DNA of 64,000 nt, taken from positions 113,817 through 177,816 of the forward strand of contig PCCY01000007.1 in assembly GCA_002731875.1 (NCBI GenBank), in the 5' to 3' direction. The number at the start of each line of letters is the position of its first letter. Position 1 is the stretch's first letter. Shown here piece by piece: positions 43,585-52,859 of this stretch. Source of the stretch: Roseobacter sp. GTDB taxonomy: Bacteria > Pseudomonadota > Alphaproteobacteria > Rhodobacterales > Rhodobacteraceae. A program made the translations under genes and the position numbers. A model generated the notes under the pieces. It was not told the DNA's origin, searched no databases, and saw only the letters and a list, made by a program, of their open reading frames with translations.

Positions 43585-44688
43585 ATGACAATGCCCCGGA
43601 CTCAAATCTTGCTCGCTACAGCGGTTTCACTGGTTGCCGCTACTTCTTCTTACGCGGCCAATAATCTTTCCCCTTCGACCCTGTGGCAGTCAGGCATCCA
43701 AATGCCCGAATTTGGCTTCGACGATAGCCTGGTTCGTATCAAGGACGACAAAGGTGGCGGTAAGGAGAAGGACCATGGGAAAAAAGAGAAAGACCATGGC
43801 AAGAAGGTAAAAAAGCATGAAAAGAAGCATGACAAGGAGCTGAAGAAGGCTGCCAAACGTCATGAAAAGCAGCTTAAAAAGCTAAAGAAAGATGAACATA
43901 AAGACGACAAGAAGCACGCGAAGGTCGATCGTGACATCACACACGAAGACGTCAAACATGCAAATGAGCATTTCATTCAAAGAACCAAGCGGTCAGAACA
44001 TGATCGCGTCACGGCATCGCAACATGTGATGAATGTTCCGGCCCCTCAGGGCAGGGATATGAAAGCGCTGTTGTCTGCGGTGCCTCTGGCCCTGCTGGGG
44101 CAAAATCTTTCCATTGATGATGTACAGAACGAACAATTGCTTACCTATCGTAACTGTCCTCCGGGTCTTGCAAAGCAAAACCCCCCATGCGTGCCCCCCG
44201 GGTTGGCCGCAAAGGGCGTGACCTATGACGAATGGGTGTCCTACGATGATCACGAACTGCAAAAATTGTATGCGGACCGTCGAGATGACTATTTGCAGAC
44301 CGAAGACGTCGACGTTCATGATATCGAACAGGTCGACGATACCGGCCTATTGTTGAACTCTGATCAGGTCGCGCAGTTGTATGGATTGTCCGCGGCCCCG
44401 GTCGGACAGCGCTATGCTTTGATCGATGGCATGCCGGTATTGCTGGAAAATCGCAACTATGCGGCGCTCGCGCGGATCAACGATATGGCACGGGTCCCTG
44501 TGCTTGGCCAAGGGATCCAGGTCGCCCCGACCGCTGCGCTGACACAATCCGAGCTTATGCAGACCTACCGCCTGCCGCCGCTGGACAATGGTTACAGCTA
44601 TACGGTGCTAAACGGCGAAGTTCTGGCACTGGAGCAAAAAGCATTTGAAACGCTGCAACTGATCAGGATCGCACGGGCCGTATTTTGA
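43585..44688 (+). CDS. Secreted Lys/His-rich RcnB-like protein
   Basis: The start at 43585 is chosen because a clean signal peptide follows ('MTMPRTQILLATAVSLVA', ending AYA-AN); a longer frame from 43468 would bury it. The 367-residue product has a very charged stretch at mature residues about 30-95, dominated by K, H, D and E ('KEKDHGKKEKDHGKKVKKHE'). It then has a double 'NCPPGLAKQNPPCVPPGLA' motif of the kind seen in RcnB/CigR-like periplasmic proteins. Near the C-terminus are two copies of a 'Y(A/T)(L/V)(I/L)(D)G(M/E)(P/V)(V/L)xLE' strand module. A gap of 172 bases separates it from the adaptor gene. A metal- or polymer-binding periplasmic role is possible; its place next to a calcium-binding giant protein is suggestive only. 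Confidence 0.6.
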   Translation: MTMPRTQILLATAVSLVAATSSYAANNLSPSTLWQSGIQMPEFGFDDSLVRIKDDKGGGKEKDHGKKEKDHGKKVKKHEKKHDKELKKAAKRHEKQLKKLKKDEHKDDKKHAKVDRDITHEDVKHANEHFIQRTKRSEHDRVTASQHVMNVPAPQGRDMKALLSAVPLALLGQNLSIDDVQNEQLLTYRNCPPGLAKQNPPCVPPGLAAKGVTYDEWVSYDDHELQKLYADRRDDYLQTEDVDVHDIEQVDDTGLLLNSDQVAQLYGLSAAPVGQRYALIDGMPVLLENRNYAALARINDMARVPVLGQGIQVAPTAALTQSELMQTYRLPPLDNGYSYTVLNGEVLALEQKAFETLQLIRIARAVF

Positions 44689-44742
44689 TAATTCAGTAAC
44701 ATCGTGTATGAGGCGAACTGACGAAGAAATGATTAATTTTCG

Positions 44743-44783
44743 CTGGGGCTTGCGCTAAAAACGCGAGCCCCAGTTTCGTTTTT
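44743..44783 (+). terminator. Rho-independent terminator after the RcnB-like gene
   Basis: CTGGGGCTTGCG (44743-44754) pairs with CGCGAGCCCCAG (44762-44773), with one G-U pair and a 7-base loop. It is followed by TTTCGTTTTT. This is the strongest terminator in the window and marks the end of the transcript containing the RcnB-like gene, and possibly of the whole export-like cluster. Confidence 0.85.
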
Positions 44784-44991
44784 CAGGGGGTTGATCCATC
44801 CGCCGGCGGGGGTTCGTACAGCGCGCGGTGCAGATAGGTCACTCGCCCACAGGTGACCTGAGCGGTCGGCTATCATCAATCGTATACGGAAGGATATAGC
44901 GGTTATTCCTCAGCTCCGAAGCAATGCTAATCAAGATTTAATATGATGAACGCATTGTTCTGCACAATCGGTTCGGGGCTAAGGCAGGTAA
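44784..44991. promoter_or_regulatory. Intergenic region with inverted repeat upstream of the GEVED/DUF11 gene
   Basis: No gene is visible here. A perfect 7-bp inverted repeat (AGGTCAC 44836-44842, GTGACCT 44853-44859, 10-base loop) could be an operator or a leader hairpin. An A/T-rich stretch ('TTTAATATGATG', about 44936-44947) may contain the -10 element of the downstream gene. Confidence 0.35.
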
Positions 44992-47900
44992 ATGGCATTG
45001 AAGATACATCAGGTTGGCGATGGCCCAATCTCTGAATGGTCGCGCACTTGCAAAGCGATCACGCGGCTTCTGCGGCGCTTTGTGCCGTCGCTCTATCCGT
45101 TAGCCAGTTTCAATCCGATGGGGGCGGCGGTGGTTTTTATCAGCCTCCTTCTAGGGCATAGCGCCTATGCCCAGCAACTTGTGCTGACCCCAACCGGCAA
45201 CCCCTCGGTCGTGGGTAACGGGGTGGGAAAGCGGGCAATTTGGTTCAATTCTGGTACTGTTGGCGGTACCCCGGTGGATATTGTCGGGAAATTAACCAGT
45301 ACCGGCCTAGACCATATATTCGCGACCGGGAACGGCCAGATACAGATCACGTCGGTTAACCAGGACCCTCATTTCATCGAATTCAATATATTCCAGGCGG
45401 GGACCTATGACATTGACTCTGATAGTGGCGGCATACCGGTTGTCGCGGATGTGAACATTCAAATCAACGACATCGACGGCCCTGCAAACGAACAAGTCTA
45501 TGCAAACATTTGCGACGGTTCGATAGAATACGTGCGCATCGATAGATCCGCGACCACCTATCGCGGGTATATCGAAGGGCCAGACGCCGATTTGGGCACC
45601 GAGGTGTTCTTTCTTGCCGGTGATCGAAATTACAGCAATCAACCGATTTCGGGGCTTGAAATTCTCTATCCTCAAACCTCGACCTTCAGCTTCGGTCGTA
45701 CAGCCAACCCTGGGTTTCTCGTCCGCCTCGCAAACCCAACTTATGACGAAACCCAGACCTATGATTTGCAATGTGCCGACTTCAAAACACCGATTTTGCA
45801 AGATGATGTGAAAGAACAGGTGTTGAGCGAGCCGGTTGTTCAAAACATCTTGTTCAATGACAGCGTGTCCACAGAGAATAACAATCCACCGGCAAATAAC
45901 AGCGGTCAACCCAGCGAATACGCCAAGCATGCAGTAGATCTGATAGCCCCCGCCGGTGCCATCAATCAGGTATACGGACCGGAAGGTCACTTGAGGTCCT
46001 TCGACGTCATCGGCGAAGGGACGTGGAGCTATGGCCACTTGAGCGGAGAGCTTACATTCACGCCCTTTGCGGGCTTCTTCGCCGCTCCGACCCCGATCGA
46101 CTACCGGTTCGTTTCCCCTGTCATCCTGCCTGGGGAACCCCAGGCATATTCCGCGCCGGCCACGGTGTCTGTCGACGTCGGTTCGGTCGGGTTGCTCAAG
46201 CTGGCACAGCTCGTTGATACCAACCTCAACGGGTATGCCGACGCAGGGGAGATTATCGCCTATGTGTTCACCGCAGAGAATTTCGGGAATGTCGATCTCA
46301 CCAACGTGACGCTTGCCGAAACCGAATTCAGCGGCAAGGGTGTCCCCCCTGTCATCACGTTTCAGGCGGCGACTTCGCTGTCGCCGGAGGGCACGCTGCT
46401 GGTCGGAGAAAAGGCAGTCTATACCGCCAGCTATACACTTGTGCCCGAAGACCTGGATACAACCATCAGCAATCAGGCACGCGTCAGCGCCCAGACCCCC
46501 GGTGGTACGGCTGTGTCAGATTATTCGGATTCGGAAAATCCCGGTGACGGCGATGGGGTGCCGAGCAATGGACCGGGTGAAGGCCGGGACGACAAGACGA
46601 CAATATACGTAGGATCGGGCCCTGATAGGGGCGATGCGCCTGTGACTTACGGTGACCCGCAACATGGCGACACATCAAGCTACTGGATCGGAACCGGAAA
46701 CGGCGACGGGGATTCAGCGACGCAGCATTCGGTTGACGCCAGCGCGGATGATCTCGATGGAACCGATGACGAAAGTGATGAAGATTTTCCCCAGCTTTAC
46801 GGCGACCTGACGCGTCCTGTTACAGTTAGGGTAAACGAACCCGTACCTGGTACCGGATATCTACAGGCATTTGTGGATTTCGGCGGTGACGGGACTTTTC
46901 TTTCGTTGGGAGATCAGGTTGCGACAGATATCCGTGACGGGGGACCCCAAGACGTGGACGGTGCAGTCAACGGAAGCATAACTTTCCCTGTCACAGTACC
47001 CGTCACCGCAGTTTTGACGCCGACTTTCGCGCGTCTTCGTTGGTCTTCGGCTAGCGGCGTCGACGCAGTATCGACAGCAATTGATGGGGAGGTCGAGGAT
47101 TATGGCATCACCATAAAAACGCCTCCCGATGCTGACCGGGGCGACGCCCCTGCCAGCTATGGCGACCCGCAACACATTGTCGAGGGACCGGGCGCGCCTG
47201 AGATATACCTAGGCAGCATACCGCCCGATGTTGATTTGTTGTCTCAGTCAAACGCGAATGCTTCGGGCGATGATATCGACGGGGTAGACGATGAAGACGG
47301 GGTGAGTTTGCCGACATTATATAGAGGTGGTTTCGCGGATATCACCGTGGCTGTAAATGATCTCGGCAACCTGCCGCAGAGGTCGTCGTATCTCCAGGCA
47401 TTCATTGACTTTGACGGGGACGGCACTTTTTCACAACCGGGTGAACAGGTCGCTTTGAACCTTCAGGACGGGGGGCCATTGGACAAAGACGCTACCACCA
47501 ATGGGTCCATCACGTTTGAAGTATCAGTCCCATCGGGAGCGACAACAAACCAAACATTCGCGCGGTTTCGCTGGTCAACAGATAATTCAGGTCTGGCGAT
47601 AAGTTTCGACGGCGAAGTAGAAGACTATGCGGTGTCATTTTCAAGTGATCCACCGCCGTTCATCTGCGACGCAAGCCTTTATCGCTACGACAGTGGTTCA
47701 CGCGTTTTCCAACGTCTGAACATTAGCTCGGGCGGGAATACCTATGACGTTGGCTTCCAGAATTCCGGGACAGCGCCACGAAACTTGAATGCGAATTGGG
47801 GCTATAACGACCTGGATGGTTATTTCTATACGTTGCGCCCCGGACGGCGTGATCTGTATCGGTTGGATGCGTCCGGCAACTTCGTGGATCTAGCCAATCT

Positions 47901-50253
47901 GCCCAATAGCGCTGCGGTGGGCTCCATTGCCGGTGACATCTTGCCCAATGGAACGATGATATACGTAGATGAGGAAGACAGTCTTCAGCTGGTCAGTCTT
48001 GCCACACCTGCTGCTCCCACGGCTTTGGGTACGCTTCAATTATCCCAGGCCGTCGACGTGCAGGATTTGGCGTATAACCCGACGGACGGGTTCTTGTATG
48101 GGATCAATCAAAATTCGGGCCGTGCGTTTCGCGTCGATGCAAATAACGGCCTTCCGGGTTCAGTAACGGTGACAGAATTTGGCCCAGCCATTTATGGGGG
48201 TACTTTCGGATCAATGTGGTTTGACGAGGATGGGAGGTTGTATGGATACAGCAATACCACAAATAATTTCTATCTCATCGACACGGTTACAGGAAACGCG
48301 ACACTGATCGCAACAGGGTCGTTGGATGAGGGCGGCGATAGTGATGCCGCATCCTGTCGGGGCAGGGCACCGCTCAAGTTTGGGTCCATCACAGGGAACG
48401 TGTATGAAGATTTGAATAATTCAGACGTCAAGGAAGCCAATGAACCCAATCTTGGTGCCGGGATCCGCATAGAGTTGTACCTCGATAATGGCACACCCGC
48501 AGATTTCAGCGACGACCTTTTGATCAAGACCGATGATACATCTGCCAACGGTACCTATGGATTTGACGATTTGATGATCAACCAGACCTATCGGATCGAA
48601 TTGGACGAAACCGACCCCGATATCGGTGCCGGCAAGCTGATTGGCACCTCAAATCCGATAATTGGCGTCAGCGTTTCCGCGGATGCCCCGACGACCGGGC
48701 GGAACTTTGGCTTTGACCCGTCTGGTGCCGATTTGGAGATTACCACCTATGCGGCGGCAGCAGGCACCACGACACCGATCACATCGGCGTCGCCCGGCGA
48801 TACTGTAGATTGGATCGTGTCAGTAACCAATACGGGCACCGGTTCACCTTCCGGGGTCAAGGTGATCGATCTGATCCCAAGCGGGTATAGCTATGTCGCA
48901 GACAGCGCTCCGGCGACCGGCGATACCTATGATTTCACTACCGGCCTGTGGTTTGTTGACGAAATATTGAGCAATACTACCGAAGTGTTGATCATCACCA
49001 CCACCGTGCTTGCCACGGGGGAGCATACCAACAACGCAGAGATTATCTATAGCTCCCTGCCTGATCCTGATAGCGACCCGAACACCGGCGCTTTGACAGA
49101 TGACCTGAATGACCAGATTTCAGACGACGATGAAGCCGCCTATGCGCTTCAGATAAATACCGGAGCCCGGCGCTTGTCTGGTCGCGTATTCGTGGACAAC
49201 GGCGCAAACGGGGGGGTGGCACATGACGCTATAATAAATGAGGGTAACGCCGGACATCGCTTGTCAAACGTGGACATTCTCGACAGCGCCGGAGCGATTT
49301 TGGCGACGCCCCCGATTGCGCCCGATGGAACGTGGAGCTATCTTCTCTCGTCTTCCTATACCGAGGCCATAACCCTCGTTGTCACGCCGGTTGCAGGCTA
49401 CCTCGCTATTTCGGAAAATACCGCCGATTTACCTGATCTGGTGGCCGGTGATCCCCATGATGGCCAGTTTACCTTCACGCCCGAGATGTCGGGAACGCAG
49501 ACAGGACTTGATTTCGGCGTGGTGCAGATGCCCGGTCTGACGAAAGACAGAACAACAACTGTCGGTCGTGGTCAGGTCGTGACGCTCAGCCATATTTACA
49601 CCGCAACCTCCGATGGGGCCGCCAATGTATCGATTGCCGAAATCGCGTCGAACCCCACGGATGCGTTTGTGGCCGTGCCGTATCTTGATGCGGCCTGTGA
49701 TGGGTCGGCGCTGACACCCATCAATGCACCCATAGCGGTCACGGCTGGGCAACAACTCTGTATCGTCGCCCGAGTATCCGCTGGCTCTGGCGCGGGAGCG
49801 GGCAGTAACTTTGATTTTCAGCTCAATGTAACGACTGAGTTTGACAATACACCCGTCACAAGCACCACAAGCAACACCGATGAGGTGGTCGTCGCGGCGG
49901 AGCTTGGGCAGGTCACGCTTTCAAAAACCGTCACCAACGAGACCCAGGGTCTGACCGAGGGAACGTCCAACCAGGGGAAGGCGGGAGATGTTTTGCTGTA
50001 TCGGATTTATCTGGAGAATTCATCTGACGCCCCGGTCAACAACCTCAACATATATGATCGGACGCCGCCCTATACGCGTTTGACAGAACCGGTTCCTGAT
50101 CCCGTGGTGGTAACGCCAAACCTGACATGCAACGTCGTTTCACCGCTCCCGAATACCGCAAATTATCAAGGGTCGCTGGAATGGAACTGCACAGGATCGT
50201 TGTTCCCCAATGAATCAGGTTCAGTCTATTTCCGGACGGAAATTTCACCATGA
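44992..50253 (+). CDS. Large secreted GEVED / SdrD-B-like / DUF11-like protein
   Basis: 1,753 residues with a long basic N-region and a signal peptide ending near residue 60 ('MGAAVVFISLLLGHSAYA'). Two GEVED-type domains each begin 'DRGDAP(V/A)(T/S)YGDPQH' and end 'GEVEDY(G/A)' (nt about 46620-47115 and 47130-47640). A segment of kelch-like or DUF6923-like strands follows (about 47640-48360), then an SdrD-B-like module starting 'GSITGNVYEDLNNSD' (about 48385-48715) and DUF11-like modules ('DTVDWIVSVTNTGTG', 'DVLLYRIYLENSSDAPVNNL'). The protein ends abruptly at 'YFRTEISP' with no LPXTG, autotransporter or membrane anchor. It is a typical secreted or surface structural protein. It lacks the LEPR-XLL leader, so it probably uses the ordinary Sec pathway at the inner membrane. 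Confidence 0.8.
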   Translation: MALKIHQVGDGPISEWSRTCKAITRLLRRFVPSLYPLASFNPMGAAVVFISLLLGHSAYAQQLVLTPTGNPSVVGNGVGKRAIWFNSGTVGGTPVDIVGKLTSTGLDHIFATGNGQIQITSVNQDPHFIEFNIFQAGTYDIDSDSGGIPVVADVNIQINDIDGPANEQVYANICDGSIEYVRIDRSATTYRGYIEGPDADLGTEVFFLAGDRNYSNQPISGLEILYPQTSTFSFGRTANPGFLVRLANPTYDETQTYDLQCADFKTPILQDDVKEQVLSEPVVQNILFNDSVSTENNNPPANNSGQPSEYAKHAVDLIAPAGAINQVYGPEGHLRSFDVIGEGTWSYGHLSGELTFTPFAGFFAAPTPIDYRFVSPVILPGEPQAYSAPATVSVDVGSVGLLKLAQLVDTNLNGYADAGEIIAYVFTAENFGNVDLTNVTLAETEFSGKGVPPVITFQAATSLSPEGTLLVGEKAVYTASYTLVPEDLDTTISNQARVSAQTPGGTAVSDYSDSENPGDGDGVPSNGPGEGRDDKTTIYVGSGPDRGDAPVTYGDPQHGDTSSYWIGTGNGDGDSATQHSVDASADDLDGTDDESDEDFPQLYGDLTRPVTVRVNEPVPGTGYLQAFVDFGGDGTFLSLGDQVATDIRDGGPQDVDGAVNGSITFPVTVPVTAVLTPTFARLRWSSASGVDAVSTAIDGEVEDYGITIKTPPDADRGDAPASYGDPQHIVEGPGAPEIYLGSIPPDVDLLSQSNANASGDDIDGVDDEDGVSLPTLYRGGFADITVAVNDLGNLPQRSSYLQAFIDFDGDGTFSQPGEQVALNLQDGGPLDKDATTNGSITFEVSVPSGATTNQTFARFRWSTDNSGLAISFDGEVEDYAVSFSSDPPPFICDASLYRYDSGSRVFQRLNISSGGNTYDVGFQNSGTAPRNLNANWGYNDLDGYFYTLRPGRRDLYRLDASGNFVDLANLPNSAAVGSIAGDILPNGTMIYVDEEDSLQLVSLATPAAPTALGTLQLSQAVDVQDLAYNPTDGFLYGINQNSGRAFRVDANNGLPGSVTVTEFGPAIYGGTFGSMWFDEDGRLYGYSNTTNNFYLIDTVTGNATLIATGSLDEGGDSDAASCRGRAPLKFGSITGNVYEDLNNSDVKEANEPNLGAGIRIELYLDNGTPADFSDDLLIKTDDTSANGTYGFDDLMINQTYRIELDETDPDIGAGKLIGTSNPIIGVSVSADAPTTGRNFGFDPSGADLEITTYAAAAGTTTPITSASPGDTVDWIVSVTNTGTGSPSGVKVIDLIPSGYSYVADSAPATGDTYDFTTGLWFVDEILSNTTEVLIITTTVLATGEHTNNAEIIYSSLPDPDSDPNTGALTDDLNDQISDDDEAAYALQINTGARRLSGRVFVDNGANGGVAHDAIINEGNAGHRLSNVDILDSAGAILATPPIAPDGTWSYLLSSSYTEAITLVVTPVAGYLAISENTADLPDLVAGDPHDGQFTFTPEMSGTQTGLDFGVVQMPGLTKDRTTTVGRGQVVTLSHIYTATSDGAANVSIAEIASNPTDAFVAVPYLDAACDGSALTPINAPIAVTAGQQLCIVARVSAGSGAGAGSNFDFQLNVTTEFDNTPVTSTTSNTDEVVVAAELGQVTLSKTVTNETQGLTEGTSNQGKAGDVLLYRIYLENSSDAPVNNLNIYDRTPPYTRLTEPVPDPVVVTPNLTCNVVSPLPNTANYQGSLEWNCTGSLFPNESGSVYFRTEISP

Positions 50254-50321
50254 AGCTGACTATTGTTGACCAATTCTTTCCGGAGTGACACGAAGACCTG
50301 ACAAATGACACGAGAGTCCCA

Positions 50322-51785
50322 ATGCCAGCCAGCGCACTCATGATACAGGGAACGGGGTCGAACGTGGGCAAGTCAATGTTGGTGGCTGGCCTGTGTCGCG
50401 CGGCACTGCGGCGGGGTATATCGGTCGCGCCGTTCAAGCCCCAGAATATGTCAAATAATGCAGCCGTTACCGATGACGGGGGCGAAATCGGTCGGGCCCA
50501 AGCATTGCAAGCGATCGCTTGCGGTCGCGCCCTTTCGGTGCACATGAACCCGGTGTTGTTAAAACCCGAAAGCGATACCGGGTCTCAGGTTATTGTACAG
50601 GGGCAAGTGCGGGGGCGTTTGAATGCCCGCGAGTTTGGCGGCGCGCGCGCGTCGTTGCTGACCGCGGTGTTGGAGAGCTTCGCGATTCTGAGCAAGACGG
50701 CCGACCTGATTATTGTCGAAGGCGCGGGAAGCCCGGCGGAAACCAATCTGCGGCGGGGCGATATCGCAAACATGGGGTTTGCCCGTGCGGCAGGGGTGCC
50801 GGTGATCCTGGCGGGCGATATCGACAGGGGCGGGGTCATTGCGCAAATTGTAGGAACCCGGGCAGTGATCGATCGCGAAGACGCCGCCATGGTCGCGGGG
50901 TTTGTCGTCAACAAGTTCCGCGGCGACGTAAGGCTTTTTGACGACGGCTATGAGGATATCATACGCCACACCGGATGGGCCGGTTTCGGGGTTCTCCCTT
51001 GGTTCAACGCGGCGCATCGATTGCCGTCCGAGGACGCGGTGGACCTGGCCCGGCCGTCCATGGCGGGGGGTTTTCACATTGTGTGCCCGATGCTGTCACG
51101 TATCGCGAATTTCGATGACCTTGACCCGCTCGCCGCTGAGCCTTCGGTGCGGTTGTCTATGATACCGCCCGGCTCGCCCTTGCCTGCCGACGCCGATATG
51201 GTGATTTTGCCGGGTACCAAGTCAACGCGGGGTGATCTTGCCTTTCTACGTGCGCAGGGTTGGGACGTTGATTTGCATGCCCATGTGCGCCGGGGCGGCA
51301 AGGTTCTGGGAATTTGCGGCGGATATCAGATGCTTGGCCACACCATTGATGATCGCGGCGGGCTTGATGGCGCTAGCGGGCGTGATCGGGGGCTTGGGCT
51401 TTTGAACGTTGAAACGCGTATGGCCAGCGATAAAACCTTGTCGAAAGTTACCGCCGTCCATTGCGCGTCGGGGGCGCAGATCGACGGGTATGAAATACAT
51501 ATCGGCCAAACCGCAGGGCCCGATTGCACATACCCATTTTCGACAGTGAACGGTATCGCCGATGGGGCCCAGACGAAAGATGGTCAAATCGCCGGAACCT
51601 ACCTGCACGGGTTGTTCTCGAACGACGTTTTTCGCGCGGCTTGGTTGAAAAGCATCGGGGTCAGCAGTGGGGGAGCCGGGTATAGCCAGCTTGTCGAGGA
51701 TACGTTGGATCAATTGGCCGACCACATGGAGAAATTCCTTGACGTGCCAGCGATGCTCGCCTGCGCTGCCCCGGTGGGTAAATAA
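50322..51785 (+). CDS. cobQ: Cobyric acid synthase CobQ
   Basis: 487 residues, the usual CobQ length. The enzyme amidates four side chains of adenosylcobyrinic acid a,c-diamide using glutamine and ATP in vitamin B12 synthesis. The N-terminal half is a P-loop synthetase domain with 'GTGSNVGKS' (residues 10-18), '[10 protein letters not shown]' and 'VEGAGSPAE'. The C-terminal half is a class-I-like glutamine amidotransferase with the nucleophile Cys332 in '[10 protein letters not shown]' and His429 in 'TYLHGLF'. The start is a plain ATG. The gene lies 68 bases after the GEVED protein with no visible cobalamin riboswitch. It stands alone here, without other cob genes. Confidence 0.95.
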   Translation: MPASALMIQGTGSNVGKSMLVAGLCRAALRRGISVAPFKPQNMSNNAAVTDDGGEIGRAQALQAIACGRALSVHMNPVLLKPESDTGSQVIVQGQVRGRLNAREFGGARASLLTAVLESFAILSKTADLIIVEGAGSPAETNLRRGDIANMGFARAAGVPVILAGDIDRGGVIAQIVGTRAVIDREDAAMVAGFVVNKFRGDVRLFDDGYEDIIRHTGWAGFGVLPWFNAAHRLPSEDAVDLARPSMAGGFHIVCPMLSRIANFDDLDPLAAEPSVRLSMIPPGSPLPADADMVILPGTKSTRGDLAFLRAQGWDVDLHAHVRRGGKVLGICGGYQMLGHTIDDRGGLDGASGRDRGLGLLNVETRMASDKTLSKVTAVHCASGAQIDGYEIHIGQTAGPDCTYPFSTVNGIADGAQTKDGQIAGTYLHGLFSNDVFRAAWLKSIGVSSGGAGYSQLVEDTLDQLADHMEKFLDVPAMLACAAPVGK

Positions 51786-51868
51786 TTCCAGCGGCCCCTA
51801 TCGCCCTTCTTGTCTTTGGCGGCATTCAGTAACATACAGAGCGGTGAACTTAATGATAAGGACGTTAA

Positions 51869-52414
51869 ATGGAACGTAACCTCACCCTTGTGGCCCTGTT
51901 TGCTGCCCTGATTGCGGCGTTGGCGTTGATCCCGAAGTTTTCACTTGGGTTTGGAGTACCCATCACGGCACAGACCCTCGGCGTCATGCTATGCGGTACC
52001 GTGCTTGGTGCGAAACGCGGTGCCCTTGCCGTACTGTTGTTCTTGGCATTGGTCGCTATTGGCCTTCCGCTGTTAGCAGGTGGGCGTGGCGGCCTTGGGT
52101 CATTCATGCTGCCGTCATCGGGCTTTCTGATCGGCTGGCCCGTGGCGGCGTTTGTGACCGGCTGGATCGTCGAAAGATGGCGCGGACCGTCATTGACGGT
52201 TGTCGCCGGCGTCGCGTCAGTTATTGGCGGCATCCTGGTCTTGTATGTCTTCGGCATCATCGGCCTGTCCATTGCACTGGACAAATCGCTGGTGGAATCG
52301 ACAATTCTGGTCGCGATCTTCATTCCCGGAGATTTGATAAAAGCGGTCCTGGCAGGATTCATCACCAGTGGACTGGCCAAGGCTCGCCCAGCCAGTGTGC
52401 TTTCCCGCAGTTGA
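51869..52414 (+). CDS. bioY: Biotin transporter substrate-binding subunit BioY
   Basis: 181 residues with about six membrane helices. The pattern 'GVPITAQTLGVMLCGTVLGA' followed by 'GGRGGLGSFMLPSSGFLIGW' is characteristic of BioY, the S-component that binds biotin and works alone or with an ECF energising module (BioMN). An AAGGA seven to eight bases before the ATG is a good ribosome-binding site. No bioM or bioN follows; the next genes are on the opposite strand, so partners, if used, are elsewhere. Confidence 0.93.
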   Translation: MERNLTLVALFAALIAALALIPKFSLGFGVPITAQTLGVMLCGTVLGAKRGALAVLLFLALVAIGLPLLAGGRGGLGSFMLPSSGFLIGWPVAAFVTGWIVERWRGPSLTVVAGVASVIGGILVLYVFGIIGLSIALDKSLVESTILVAIFIPGDLIKAVLAGFITSGLAKARPASVLSRS

Positions 52415-52457
52415 TCGGCGCGTTCCTGTAACGGCGATCAAGAGCGACACACATTCA

Positions 52458-52484
52458 AGCAACGCTGGGGAAATCAGCGTTGCT
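52458..52484. terminator. Bidirectional hairpin between bioY and the Hpt gene
   Basis: AGCAACGCTG (52458-52467) pairs perfectly with CAGCGTTGCT (52475-52484) over 10 bp with a 7-base loop. It abuts the minus-strand stop codon at 52485-52487 and sits 44 bases after the bioY stop. T-tracts are short on both sides, so termination strength is uncertain. Confidence 0.6.
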
Positions 52485-52859
52485 TTACGCGTTGATGAGT
52501 TCAGAATTCTCTTCGATCAGCGCTTGTGAGATTTTCAAAAAATCATCCATACCAAAAATCAATTCGGATGGGCACGTCGCCACCTCGGCCTGCGCACTTT
52601 CCAGATGTTTGTCTATCGTGATCTCACAAGTGCGTGCTTCTTCTCCCAATTCTTCGAAACCCAAAGAACCGGCGGTGCCCGCTATTTGGTGAAAAAGTGT
52701 CCGGGCAGAGGTAAGATTGCTGTTAATATCATCGACCGTATCGCTTTCCCAAGCGGCCAATGCATGTTCAGCGATGGCGAACTGACGGTCGCATAGCATT
52801 TGCAGAAAGCGTAAGCGTATTCGATCAATGCCTGGAAGTTCCAGTTTTTGCTGTATCAT
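52485..52859 (-). CDS. Histidine phosphotransfer (Hpt) protein
   Basis: The start ATG (52857-52859) overlaps the stop of the upstream response-regulator gene as ATGA, so the two are translationally coupled; longer frames extend into that gene and are rejected. The 124-residue product has a single Hpt helical bundle with His57 in 'FHQIAGTAGSLGFEEL', matching the HxxxGxxG phosphotransfer motif. It should carry phosphate between a hybrid histidine kinase, which is not encoded here, and a receiver, most simply the neighbouring one. Confidence 0.8.
   Translation of the reverse strand: MIQQKLELPGIDRIRLRFLQMLCDRQFAIAEHALAAWESDTVDDINSNLTSARTLFHQIAGTAGSLGFEELGEEARTCEITIDKHLESAQAEVATCPSELIFGMDDFLKISQALIEENSELINA

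Noticed and set aside
50254..50321. Possible cobalamin riboswitch upstream of cobQ
   Set aside because: Only 68 bases are available and no B12-box-like sequence is visible.
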